From Lysobacter_L cavernae (GTDB lineage: Bacteria; Pseudomonadota; Gammaproteobacteria; Xanthomonadales; Xanthomonadaceae), in the NCBI RefSeq assembly GCF_042648505.1, contig NZ_JBHRXK010000004.1:186001-250000 (forward strand): a stretch of DNA of 64,000 nt, in the 5' to 3' direction. The notes beneath the pieces are model-generated. The model was not told the DNA's origin. It saw only the letters and a list, made by a program, of their open reading frames with translations, and made no database searches. Of the stretch, positions 23,576 through 31,825 are shown piece after piece. Each line of letters opens with the position of its first letter. Positions within the stretch are counted from its first letter, which is position 1. Made by a program: the position numbers and the translations under genes.

Positions 23576-26500
23576 ATGCACGACAAGCACGAAGACAAAG
23601 CCGCCCATGACGCCAATCCGTGGCCAGACCGGATTAATGAGGCGTACTACGACAAAATGGGCGCCGATTTCGGCCGTCAGACCCGCGACCGGATCAACTG
23701 GATGTGCTCTCAGGCGCGTGGCACGACCGTGCTGGACGTGGGCTGTAGTCAGGGCATAGCGGCCGTGTTGCTCGCTCGGGAAGGGTTTCATGTGCTTGGC
23801 CTGGACATTTCCGAGCCTGCCATCGAATACGCAAATCGGGAGCGTGGCAGCGAAATCGAAACTGTCCGCGAGCGCCTGACCTTCCGTTGCGGCGAACTAG
23901 CCTCGCTGGAGGACGCATGTTACGACACCGTGCTTATGGGCGAGGTCGTCGAGCATCAGACTAATCCGGTGCGCTTCATTCGTGTCGCTGCCTCCCATGT
24001 GGCGCCAGGTGGGCGCATCGTCATCACCGTGCCGTACGGCCTCCACCCATGGCCGGACCATAAGTCGACGATCTTCCCGCGTGACCTGCACGAAGCGCTC
24101 GCTGGGGAGTTCGCGCCGCAGACGATCGAGGTCACCGACGACTATATTCGCGTCGTTGCCGACCGCCGCCGCGCCGACGAGGTCGTGGGCAACGATATGG
24201 ACGTACTGCTGCGTGCGACCGAAACGGGCGCCCTTGACGCGCAGTCCAGCTACTACGCGGCTAACGCTACTGCGCAGGAGCACGCGAAGGCGAGGGGTGC
24301 GCTCGAGAGCAGCCTTAAGGCGATGCGTGAGGAGCACGGCAAGCTCGCGGTGCGCCACGCCGAGATCGAACGCGATCTCGCGGTCGGCGCCGAGCATGCC
24401 AACGGCTTGAGGGACGCGCTCGAGCGCGCGCGACAGACCATCGTCGATCGCGGCACCGAATATGCCGAGGCGTTACGCGGGCAGAGAGAGGAGCAGATGC
24501 GGGTGCAGGAAGCGCTCACCGACGCACACGCGCGGCGCGTCGACGAGTTGCTTCAGCAGGTCACCGCCCTGCAGATGAGTACGGCCGAGCTCCAAGCCAC
24601 CGAGCGCATGGTGGCCGGCAGCGTGGAAGCATTGCAGCAGGAAGTCGAGCTCCTGCGTGCTGCTGAGGGGGAGCGTCCGCGCGCGCTGCACGAGGCCCTG
24701 GAGGCTGCGCATGCGCGTGCGCAGGAGTTGCAGGGGGCGGCGGACGAGTTGAAAGGCCGCATGCGTAAGCTGACGGAAGAACTCGTGGACGCGCAGGCAA
24801 AGCGCTCCGGACACTGGGCGAAGCTCGAAGCCGAGCAGGCGCGTTCGAAGCAGCTGATAGAGCTTGCGCAGAGCCTGCACGAGGAGAGCCAGCGCTACGA
24901 ACATTCGATCGCGTTAGCGATTGGGCGCGCGATACTGGGACTCGGAAGCGTGCGTGGCATCATCGGCTTTCCGCGCGCGATGGCGCGCGTCGTACGCTTG
25001 TACCAGCGGCGCCGCGATGGCACCCTGCAGATGGCACAACTTGCGCTGCCGTCGCTGCCGAATCCCAAGCCCGTCGCAACGGTGGCTGATGACGGCGCCG
25101 CACGCGGCCTGACCCCCATGGAAGAAGCTCCCCGGCCTCGCAACGAGGAGCAAAAAAAAAAGCTGGCGATGATCGGGTGGGAGCAGGAGAATTCGCGCGG
25201 TTCCCTCCCAGTCATGAGCGTGCTGGATGAGTTCTCGCGCGCCTGCTTCGCGCCCCACGCGAACCTGATCGAAGCTCGCCCCGACAACTGGGATGGTCTG
25301 CTCGAGAAATTCTCACCGCGCTTCCTGCTGGCCGAGTCGGCGTGGCGCGGCAACCGTGGCACGTGGTGCTACCGCGTGGCCAGTACCGAGTATGCGCCGG
25401 GCAACGAGTTCGCGCAGATGGTTGAAGGCTTCCGCAAGCGTGGCGTGCCGACGATTTTCTGGAACAAGGAAGACCCGGTGCACTTCGATGCGTTCATTGA
25501 GTCGGCCAGCCGTTGTGATGTAGTCCTGACCACGTCCGCCGAATCAATCGAACGCTATCGATCGAAGACCAAGGCCCGCGTTGAAGTGATGCAGTTCGCC
25601 GCCGAGGACAGTTTGCACAACCCGCAGGGGTCTTCGCGCCGGAACGGCAAGGTGTGCTTCGCCGGCAGCTACTACGCGCAAGGCTTCGAGGCGCGGCAGC
25701 ACTCGCAGTCGATGCTGCTCGAAGCAGCGAAGGCACACGATCTCGACATCTACGACCGCAACCATCGCGCTGTCGGTGCGCGCAGCGAGTTCGCGTTCCC
25801 CGAGGACTATGCACCGTACATCCGTGGCCGCCTCGGCTACGAGGACCTTTCGCGCAAGTACCGCGAGTACCAGGTATTCCTCAACGTCAACTCGGTGGAC
25901 GATTCGTCCACGATGTTCTCGCGGCGCGTGTTCGAGTTGCTCGCCTGCGGCACGCCCGTCGTCAGCACATGGTCGCGAGGGATTGCTGAGACCTTCGGCA
26001 ACGATATCGTCTGGCAGGTCAGGAGCCAGGCTGAAGCCGAGGAGGCGCTGCGCATGCTCACCACCGATCCGGTGGAATGGCGCCGCCGCAGTCTCGCCGG
26101 CATCCGTGCGGTGCTCGCGCGGCATACATACCGTCATCGCTTCGACCGGATACTGTCGTTGGTCGGTGAACGTGCGGGGCAGGGCGTGCAGTTGATCGCG
26201 ATCGCCGAGGTCGCCGACCAGGCGGAGGCCAACGCCGCGTTAGTCTCGTTCCGTCGCCAGCAGACCACCGACGACATCCGCAGGCAGCTTCTGCTCGTGT
26301 GCCGGAACGGCTTCCGCCTCGAAGGCCAGTGGCCCGACGTGCGCACGATGTCCGACACTCAGGTGCCGCTGGCGCAGCTCATCGACTGGGAACGCGAATC
26401 CGCCCCCGGAGCAGTGGTCGCCGTACTGTCGCCGCACGCCGTGTACGGCTGCCACTATCTGCAGGACGCGATGCACGCCGTGCGCTACAGCGGTGCGCTG

Positions 26501-26743
26501 GTCGTCGGCAAGGCCGTCGACGGCACCGAGTACGAATGGGGCCAGGCGCTGGATCCGCGCACACTGGTCGTCAATACGGCCGCGCTGGGCGCGACAGGCA
26601 CAAAGGCCGGCGGGTTGCTGGACGCACAGGGCGGTCTTGCTCCTTCCTTCGTGTCGAAGACCTATGCGTCCGATTCGGCGAACTTCGCCGCAGTGCATGC
26701 AGATGCTGACCGCGACGCGTTGCTGCAGAAGATCGAGGTCTAG
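23576..26743 (+). CDS. Three-part methyltransferase / coiled coil / CgeB-type glycosyltransferase
   Basis: 1055 residues from the ATG at 23576. Residues 25-200 are an SAM methyltransferase (motif I VLDVGCSQG, 52-60; EVVEHQTNPVRFIR). Residues about 232-442 are an almost unbroken coiled coil rich in Glu/Ala/Arg/Leu. A linker (445-545) includes GRAILGLGSVRGIIGFPRA. Residues about 545-865 form a glycosyltransferase module of the CgeB type (VPTIFWNKEDP, VCFAGSYY, FSRRVFELLACGTPVVST), and 870-1055 are a tail module. The last two modules recur in the next protein. An in-frame A10 tract (25152-25161, KKK at 527-529) marks the junction. The domain plan recalls the WbdD chain-length regulator, though WbdD has a kinase rather than a transferase. 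Terminal modification of the O-chain is an inference. Confidence 0.8.
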   Translation: MHDKHEDKAAHDANPWPDRINEAYYDKMGADFGRQTRDRINWMCSQARGTTVLDVGCSQGIAAVLLAREGFHVLGLDISEPAIEYANRERGSEIETVRERLTFRCGELASLEDACYDTVLMGEVVEHQTNPVRFIRVAASHVAPGGRIVITVPYGLHPWPDHKSTIFPRDLHEALAGEFAPQTIEVTDDYIRVVADRRRADEVVGNDMDVLLRATETGALDAQSSYYAANATAQEHAKARGALESSLKAMREEHGKLAVRHAEIERDLAVGAEHANGLRDALERARQTIVDRGTEYAEALRGQREEQMRVQEALTDAHARRVDELLQQVTALQMSTAELQATERMVAGSVEALQQEVELLRAAEGERPRALHEALEAAHARAQELQGAADELKGRMRKLTEELVDAQAKRSGHWAKLEAEQARSKQLIELAQSLHEESQRYEHSIALAIGRAILGLGSVRGIIGFPRAMARVVRLYQRRRDGTLQMAQLALPSLPNPKPVATVADDGAARGLTPMEEAPRPRNEEQKKKLAMIGWEQENSRGSLPVMSVLDEFSRACFAPHANLIEARPDNWDGLLEKFSPRFLLAESAWRGNRGTWCYRVASTEYAPGNEFAQMVEGFRKRGVPTIFWNKEDPVHFDAFIESASRCDVVLTTSAESIERYRSKTKARVEVMQFAAEDSLHNPQGSSRRNGKVCFAGSYYAQGFEARQHSQSMLLEAAKAHDLDIYDRNHRAVGARSEFAFPEDYAPYIRGRLGYEDLSRKYREYQVFLNVNSVDDSSTMFSRRVFELLACGTPVVSTWSRGIAETFGNDIVWQVRSQAEAEEALRMLTTDPVEWRRRSLAGIRAVLARHTYRHRFDRILSLVGERAGQGVQLIAIAEVADQAEANAALVSFRRQQTTDDIRRQLLLVCRNGFRLEGQWPDVRTMSDTQVPLAQLIDWERESAPGAVVAVLSPHAVYGCHYLQDAMHAVRYSGALVVGKAVDGTEYEWGQALDPRTLVVNTAALGATGTKAGGLLDAQGGLAPSFVSKTYASDSANFAAVHADADRDALLQKIEV

Positions 26744-26749
26744 GGGGGG

Positions 26750-29308
26750 ATGGTGCGTAAGATCCGTGTAGCGGTCATTGGCCACGACCTGAAGTTCTGG
26801 CGCGCCATCCAGGCACAGCTCGAACGGACGGGTCATTATGAATTCCGCGAGGACGAATGGGAAAACCATGACGTCCACGATAGCGAGCGCACGCTGTCGG
26901 CGATGGCGTGGGCCGATGTCGTCGTTGCCGAATGGGCGCTGGGCAACGCGGTCTTCTGTTCGCACCACAAGCTGCCGCACCAGAAGCTGGTCATCCGCCT
27001 GCACCTGCAGGAACGCGGGACCGCATATCCCGCGCAGGTCGACTGGGCGAACGTCGACCAGGTCGTGTTCGTCGGCCCGCACATCCTGCGCGAGTGCGTG
27101 GATAAGTTCGCGATCCCGCCGGGAATCTGTCGCGTGCTGGGCAACTTCGTCGACTGCGATTCCTACGCACTGGCCAAGCTGGACGGTGCCGAGTTCACAC
27201 TGGGTATGATCGGCACCGCGCCGTCACGCAAGCGCTTGGATCGGGCGCTTGACGTGCTCGAAGTGCTCATGACGAGGGACGATCGCTACACGCTGCGTGT
27301 GAAGGGCGAAAGTCCGGCTGGGCATGAATGGCTGTGGGAACGTCTGGACGAACGGGCGTACTACGAAACGGTGTATCGCAGAATCAATTCCAACCCGGTT
27401 CTTCGCCATCGCGTAATCTTCGACCCGCCTGCCAACGATGTGCAGCACTGGCTGCGTCTGGTGGGCTCGGTAGTGTCGTCCTCCGACTTCGAAAGCTTCC
27501 ACATGGCGGTGGCAGAAGGCGCGGCATCGGGTGCACTGCCCATCGTGTGGCGATGGGAGGGTGCGGAGGAGATCTACCCGGAGCTGGCGTTGGTGGACTC
27601 CACGGAAGTCGCCGCCGACCAGGTCGAGTCGGTGTTGAAGAACGAAGCTGGCGACCGAATCAGTGCGATCCGCGATGCGGTGCGCGCCCGCTACGGCGTC
27701 GAGACGGTGATCGGCGAATGGGACACTATGCTGCGCGCGCCGGCGTCTGGCAGCGGCTACATGCCGTCGACGGAAATGCGCGTTCACATGACCGCGCCGC
27801 GTGCGAACCGGCACCACGTTGTCGCCAAGGAGCTGTCTGGGCTGAAGGTCGCGCTGCTATGCGACGAGTTCACCTACAATAGCTTCAAGGACGAGTTCCA
27901 GTCGATCGTCATCGAACCGGATAACTGGCGCGCGCTGTTTGAGCGCGACAAGCCGGACCTGTTCTTCTGCGAATCGGCTTGGTCAGGCGTGGATTCGGTG
28001 CGCCGCCCGTGGAAGGGGCGTGTCTACACGAGCACCAATTTCAAGAACGAGAACCGCGGCGAGCTGCTGGCTATCCTTGAATACTGCAGGGAGAACGGCA
28101 TCCCGACGGTCTTCTGGAACAAGGAAGATCCGTCGCACTACGACGACAAGATTCACAATTTCGTCGATACCGCCAGGTGCTTCGATGTCGTGTTCACCAC
28201 CGACGTGCAGTGTGTGGAACGCTACAAGCGGGACCATGGCCTGCGCCATGTCTATTGCCTGCCGTTCGCGACCAACCCGCGGATCTTCAATCCGGTGGAG
28301 GTGGGCCCACGTAGCGATGACGTGGTGTTCGCCGGAAGTTGGTACGCATACCACGTCGATCGCAGCACCGTCATGCGGCAGATCTTCGACGCGGTGATCG
28401 CGAGCGGGCGGGGTCTGGTCATCTACGACCGCTTCTTCGGCGGCGATGACCCAAACCACCTGTTTCCCGAGGAGTACCGGCAATACACACGCCCGGCGGT
28501 GCCTCACTCGGAGATTGACAAAATATACAAATCGAGCGTCTTCGGCTTGAACCTCAACACCGAGACACAGTCGCCGACGATGTTCGCGCGCCGCGTGTTC
28601 GAGTTGATGTCGTGCAACACGCTATGCCTGACGAACCATTCAGTCGGCATGGAGCGAATGTTCGACGACACGGTGGTCTTTCTCGATCGTGATCCGGATG
28701 CGCTGGCTGGTCTCTCGCTCGGGGAAATCGACGATAAGCGCACCCGCGCGCTCCGCGACGTGCTACGAAATCACACTTACAAAGAACGCTTCAAGACCAT
28801 CCTGCGCGCAGTTAATATCCCGTTTGTCGACCGCGGCGCGCAGCTGACGGTCGCCTGTGTCGTGGATTCGCATGCCGCGGCGCAGACCGCCATCGCATAC
28901 TTCAACAGGCAGGCGCCGTCGATTCCGGAGGCTGGCCTGCTGCTCGTGCTTGCCGAGTCGATCCTCGAGATTGAAGCGGCGCACTACTACGAAAAATATA
29001 ACCGCCTGGGTGTGGCGGTACTGTCCTGGAACTGCCTGGAGCGCTACATGGAGAAGCCTGCGGCGGCGATCAAGACTAATCACTTTGCACTTGTCGACCC
29101 GGCCAAGTCGGTGGTGCCGGACTACATCGGCAATGCCTTCCTGCACACGAGCTATGCGGGCGATGCCATCCTCGCGATGGGTCAAGACGGGAAATACCGG
29201 TACACGCCTGACGGGGAGGTAGGAGACGTGATCGCGGATAGTCGCTGGTTCCTGCACCTTCTCAGGAACCGCGGCAAGACCCTGCAATCGCGCTTCTACG
29301 CGGTCTGA
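26750..29308 (+). CDS. Bifunctional glycosyltransferase: GT4-like module plus CgeB-type module
   Basis: 852 residues. Residues 4-330 form a GT-B module with IGHDLKFW, ENHDVHD, WADVVVAEWALGNAV, GMIGTAPSRKRLDRAL and SSDFESFHMAVAEG. Residues 365-690 form a CgeB-type module (IPTVFWNKEDPSHYD, VVFAGSWYAYH, MFARRVFELMSCNTL), and 698-852 are the same tail module as in the preceding protein. Two transferase sites on one chain suggest alternating or repeat-unit addition; specificities are unknown. The start lies 6 bases after the previous stop, and its ribosome site is part of a G7 run (26743-26749). Codon use looks less GC-rich than in the flanking housekeeping genes. Confidence 0.8.
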   Translation: MVRKIRVAVIGHDLKFWRAIQAQLERTGHYEFREDEWENHDVHDSERTLSAMAWADVVVAEWALGNAVFCSHHKLPHQKLVIRLHLQERGTAYPAQVDWANVDQVVFVGPHILRECVDKFAIPPGICRVLGNFVDCDSYALAKLDGAEFTLGMIGTAPSRKRLDRALDVLEVLMTRDDRYTLRVKGESPAGHEWLWERLDERAYYETVYRRINSNPVLRHRVIFDPPANDVQHWLRLVGSVVSSSDFESFHMAVAEGAASGALPIVWRWEGAEEIYPELALVDSTEVAADQVESVLKNEAGDRISAIRDAVRARYGVETVIGEWDTMLRAPASGSGYMPSTEMRVHMTAPRANRHHVVAKELSGLKVALLCDEFTYNSFKDEFQSIVIEPDNWRALFERDKPDLFFCESAWSGVDSVRRPWKGRVYTSTNFKNENRGELLAILEYCRENGIPTVFWNKEDPSHYDDKIHNFVDTARCFDVVFTTDVQCVERYKRDHGLRHVYCLPFATNPRIFNPVEVGPRSDDVVFAGSWYAYHVDRSTVMRQIFDAVIASGRGLVIYDRFFGGDDPNHLFPEEYRQYTRPAVPHSEIDKIYKSSVFGLNLNTETQSPTMFARRVFELMSCNTLCLTNHSVGMERMFDDTVVFLDRDPDALAGLSLGEIDDKRTRALRDVLRNHTYKERFKTILRAVNIPFVDRGAQLTVACVVDSHAAAQTAIAYFNRQAPSIPEAGLLLVLAESILEIEAAHYYEKYNRLGVAVLSWNCLERYMEKPAAAIKTNHFALVDPAKSVVPDYIGNAFLHTSYAGDAILAMGQDGKYRYTPDGEVGDVIADSRWFLHLLRNRGKTLQSRFYAV

Positions 29309-29311
29309 ATC

Positions 29312-31258
29312 ATGAAAGTCTCCATCATCGTTCCGTGCCATAACGCCATCGGGAAGGTCGAGCGTTGCATCGCCTCCCTGCGGGCGCAGGATTTTGCGCA
29401 TCCGCATGAAGTAATCTTCATCGACGACTGTTCCGACGACGGCACCCATGCTTTCCTCGAGGCCGAGGTGGCCCGCCATCCGGATTGGCGGGTGTTGCAG
29501 ACCGAGCGAAATAGTGGCTCCCCTTCGCATCCCCGCAACCTTGGCGTCCAGGTCGCGCGCGGCGACTACGTATTTTTTCTCGATTGCGACGACCGTATCT
29601 TCGAGGACACGCTGACCGTCCATCACGCCCATGCCGTCGCAAGTGACTGCTGCGTGGTGCGCGGCTTTCTGATCGTGGATGACGGCAAGTCCCTTGTCGA
29701 GATGAACCGCGTCACAGACTTCAGTCAGGCGAGCAGCAATAAGCAGCGCATCGAACTGATCATTCGAAAACAAAGCACGACGGTGCCTTCGCTGATAAAG
29801 CGCGACCTGCTTGTGCGCCACGGTATCGTCTGGAACGAAGGCCTGCGCATGGGCGAAGACACAGTCTTCCTCATCGACGTACTCACCGCGTGCGAACGAA
29901 TCGGCTACATCGACCACCCGACCTTCGTTTATAACAAGGCAGTGTCTCGCGTCACGTCATCCACGCGCACCTATGGTGCGCGCGAGCTTTGCAATCACCT
30001 GGAGGTCTGGAGCACGGCCGAGCGTATGCTCGAACGACAGGGCATCAGCTACGTTACCATCCGCTTCCAGGTCGGCTTGCAGACCGTGTTGCAGGCCCTG
30101 ATCCACTATTCCCGCGGCGACATTGATGAAGCCCTGTTCAAGCGCTTCTCCGACTTCGTGTCCGAGCGCTGGCGCGCGGTGTCGGCCTATCGCCTCAATG
30201 CGCGCCTCGCGTCCTTGCTGGATTTGCTCCGGGCGAACGACTACACCGGTTTCTTCGAGGAAGCCAAGCCGCGCCTGCTCATCGCTGGCTACGATCTGAA
30301 GTTCATCGAGAAATTGGTGCCAGTGCTTTCGCGCAGGTTCCAGGTGCGAGTGGATGAATGGGTCGGCCACAACGCGCACGACACCGCTGCATCGAATGAA
30401 GCACTCGACTGGGCGGAGTTTATTTTCTGCGAATGGTTTCTCGGGAACGCGGTCTGGTACGCGCGTAACAAGCGGAAAGACCAGCGGCTGGTCGTTCGTA
30501 CGCATCGCTTTGAGCTTTCGCGCAAGTTCGGCCACGTCGTCGCGGACGACAACGTGGATATCTACATCGCGGTGTCCGTCCTGTACTTCGAGCGCCTGGT
30601 CGAGACCTTCAACATCGATCGTGCCAAGGTCCGCCTGCTGCCGAACCACGTGGACTTTGACGGCTACGCATCGCTTGATGCCCCTTCGCGCGTGTTCAAC
30701 CTCGCACTCGTCGGTTCGCTGCCGTCGCGCAAGGGGCTACTGAAGGCGCTCGAGCTGCTGCGCTCGCTCGTCGCGCTCGACCCCCGCTACAACCTGGTGG
30801 TCTACGGTAAGAGCGCGTGGGAAACGGCTTGGGTCACGCGCGACCCGGTTGAGTTGGCGTACTTCCAGCGGTGCGACGAGTACATCCAGGCCAACGGTCT
30901 GTACGACCACGTGAAGTTCAAGGGCCACGTCGATGTGACGCGGGCCTTGGCCGACATCGGCTTCGTGCTGTCGACCAGCGATGATGGGCACCTGCCGGAG
31001 AGCTTCCACATCGCCCCGGCTGATGGATTCGCCGCCGGCGGGCAGGGCCTGCTGCTGGACTGGTCGGGGGTCGAATACATCTATCCGGCCGAGTTCGTCT
31101 TCCCCTCGCTGGACGCGATGCGCGACCACATTCTGCACAACGCGGACTACGAGCTGTTCCGGGAAGGCGCCCGCAAGGGGCGCGAATTCGTCGCGCACGA
31201 ATACTCGGTCTCGCAGTTTCTCGACCGTCTCGACCGGATCTTCCGTGACCTCCTCTGA
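29312..31258 (+). CDS. Bifunctional glycosyltransferase: GT2 module plus GT4-like module
   Basis: 648 residues. Residues 1-300 are a GT-A family 2 domain (VSIIVPCHNAIGKVERCIAS, EVIFIDDCSDDGT, GDYVFFLDCDDRI with the metal-binding DxD). Residues 320-648 are a GT-B module collinear with the N-terminal module of the preceding protein (IAGYDLKF, VDEWVGHNAHD, WAEFIFCEWFLGNAV, LVGSLPSRKGLLKALELL, STSDDGHLPESFHIAPADG). It starts 3 bases after the previous stop. The shared module implies fission and fusion among these neighbours. It probably adds two different sugars; donors are unknown. Confidence 0.82.
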   Translation: MKVSIIVPCHNAIGKVERCIASLRAQDFAHPHEVIFIDDCSDDGTHAFLEAEVARHPDWRVLQTERNSGSPSHPRNLGVQVARGDYVFFLDCDDRIFEDTLTVHHAHAVASDCCVVRGFLIVDDGKSLVEMNRVTDFSQASSNKQRIELIIRKQSTTVPSLIKRDLLVRHGIVWNEGLRMGEDTVFLIDVLTACERIGYIDHPTFVYNKAVSRVTSSTRTYGARELCNHLEVWSTAERMLERQGISYVTIRFQVGLQTVLQALIHYSRGDIDEALFKRFSDFVSERWRAVSAYRLNARLASLLDLLRANDYTGFFEEAKPRLLIAGYDLKFIEKLVPVLSRRFQVRVDEWVGHNAHDTAASNEALDWAEFIFCEWFLGNAVWYARNKRKDQRLVVRTHRFELSRKFGHVVADDNVDIYIAVSVLYFERLVETFNIDRAKVRLLPNHVDFDGYASLDAPSRVFNLALVGSLPSRKGLLKALELLRSLVALDPRYNLVVYGKSAWETAWVTRDPVELAYFQRCDEYIQANGLYDHVKFKGHVDVTRALADIGFVLSTSDDGHLPESFHIAPADGFAAGGQGLLLDWSGVEYIYPAEFVFPSLDAMRDHILHNADYELFREGARKGREFVAHEYSVSQFLDRLDRIFRDLL

Positions 31259-31292
31259 CTTCGCGACCAGGGAGGTGTCCGCCCTCCCGGGC

Positions 31293-31300
31293 TGTATACT
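31293..31300 (+). promoter_or_regulatory. Possible extended -10 promoter for the lipoprotein gene
   Basis: TGTATACT (with -10 TATACT, 31295-31300) lies about 32 bases before the lipoprotein ATG. No convincing -35 is seen. If real, it starts a second transcription unit inside the O-antigen locus covering the lipoprotein, acyltransferase and two downstream genes. Confidence 0.35.
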
Positions 31301-31332
31301 GCCCGGCCCAGAATTTCGTTGGAGTTCCAAGG

Positions 31333-31812
31333 ATGCGTCGTTTCATCGGTTTGGTCGCCGCCGCCCTGTTTCTCACCGCCTGCAACCAGCCTGCGCAGCA
31401 GGCCCCCGCCGATAGCACCGCCGCGGATGCCGCGGTGCCGGTCGATTCGCCGACGGTCCAGGCTGCGGCCCCGGCCGCATACAATCCCGACTTCCCGACG
31501 GGTTTCGTGCCCGCGTTCAAGTACTCGATCCGTTCGCGCTCGGTCGAAGACGCGGCCGGCGGCAAGCAGCGCAGGCTCGTCATCGAGTACAAGGACGGCG
31601 ATGCGCCCGCCATCGACAAGCAGATCGAAGAGCTCCTGGCCGCCAAGGGTTACAAGCGCTACAAGACGTTCGAGCGCGGCGACGACCTCGTCGGCGACTA
31701 CGGCAAAAGCGGCAAGCGCATCACCGTGACGACCACGCCCGCGAACGACAACCTGAAGATGAAGCTCGCTGCCGATTCGCTGGGTACGGTGTATTTCGTC
31801 TGGCAGGAATGA
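31333..31812 (+). CDS. Lipoprotein carrying a domain shared with the next gene
   Basis: 159 residues. The signal peptide ends in lipobox LTAC (Cys17). A Pro/Ala-rich linker runs to about residue 48, then comes a compact domain (50-159) with YNPDFPTGF, YSIRSRS, LVIEYKDG, IEELLAAKGYK, GKRITVT and GTVYFVW. The same order of residues, nearly without gaps, forms the last 104 residues of the acyltransferase encoded 14 bases downstream. I do not recognise the domain. The lipoprotein is probably exported by Sec and anchored in the outer membrane (Asn at +2). It may bind the polysaccharide or lipid that the acyltransferase modifies, but this is conjecture. Confidence 0.8.
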   Translation: MRRFIGLVAAALFLTACNQPAQQAPADSTAADAAVPVDSPTVQAAAPAAYNPDFPTGFVPAFKYSIRSRSVEDAAGGKQRRLVIEYKDGDAPAIDKQIEELLAAKGYKRYKTFERGDDLVGDYGKSGKRITVTTTPANDNLKMKLAADSLGTVYFVWQE

Positions 31813-31825
31813 CGGCCTGAAGGCC

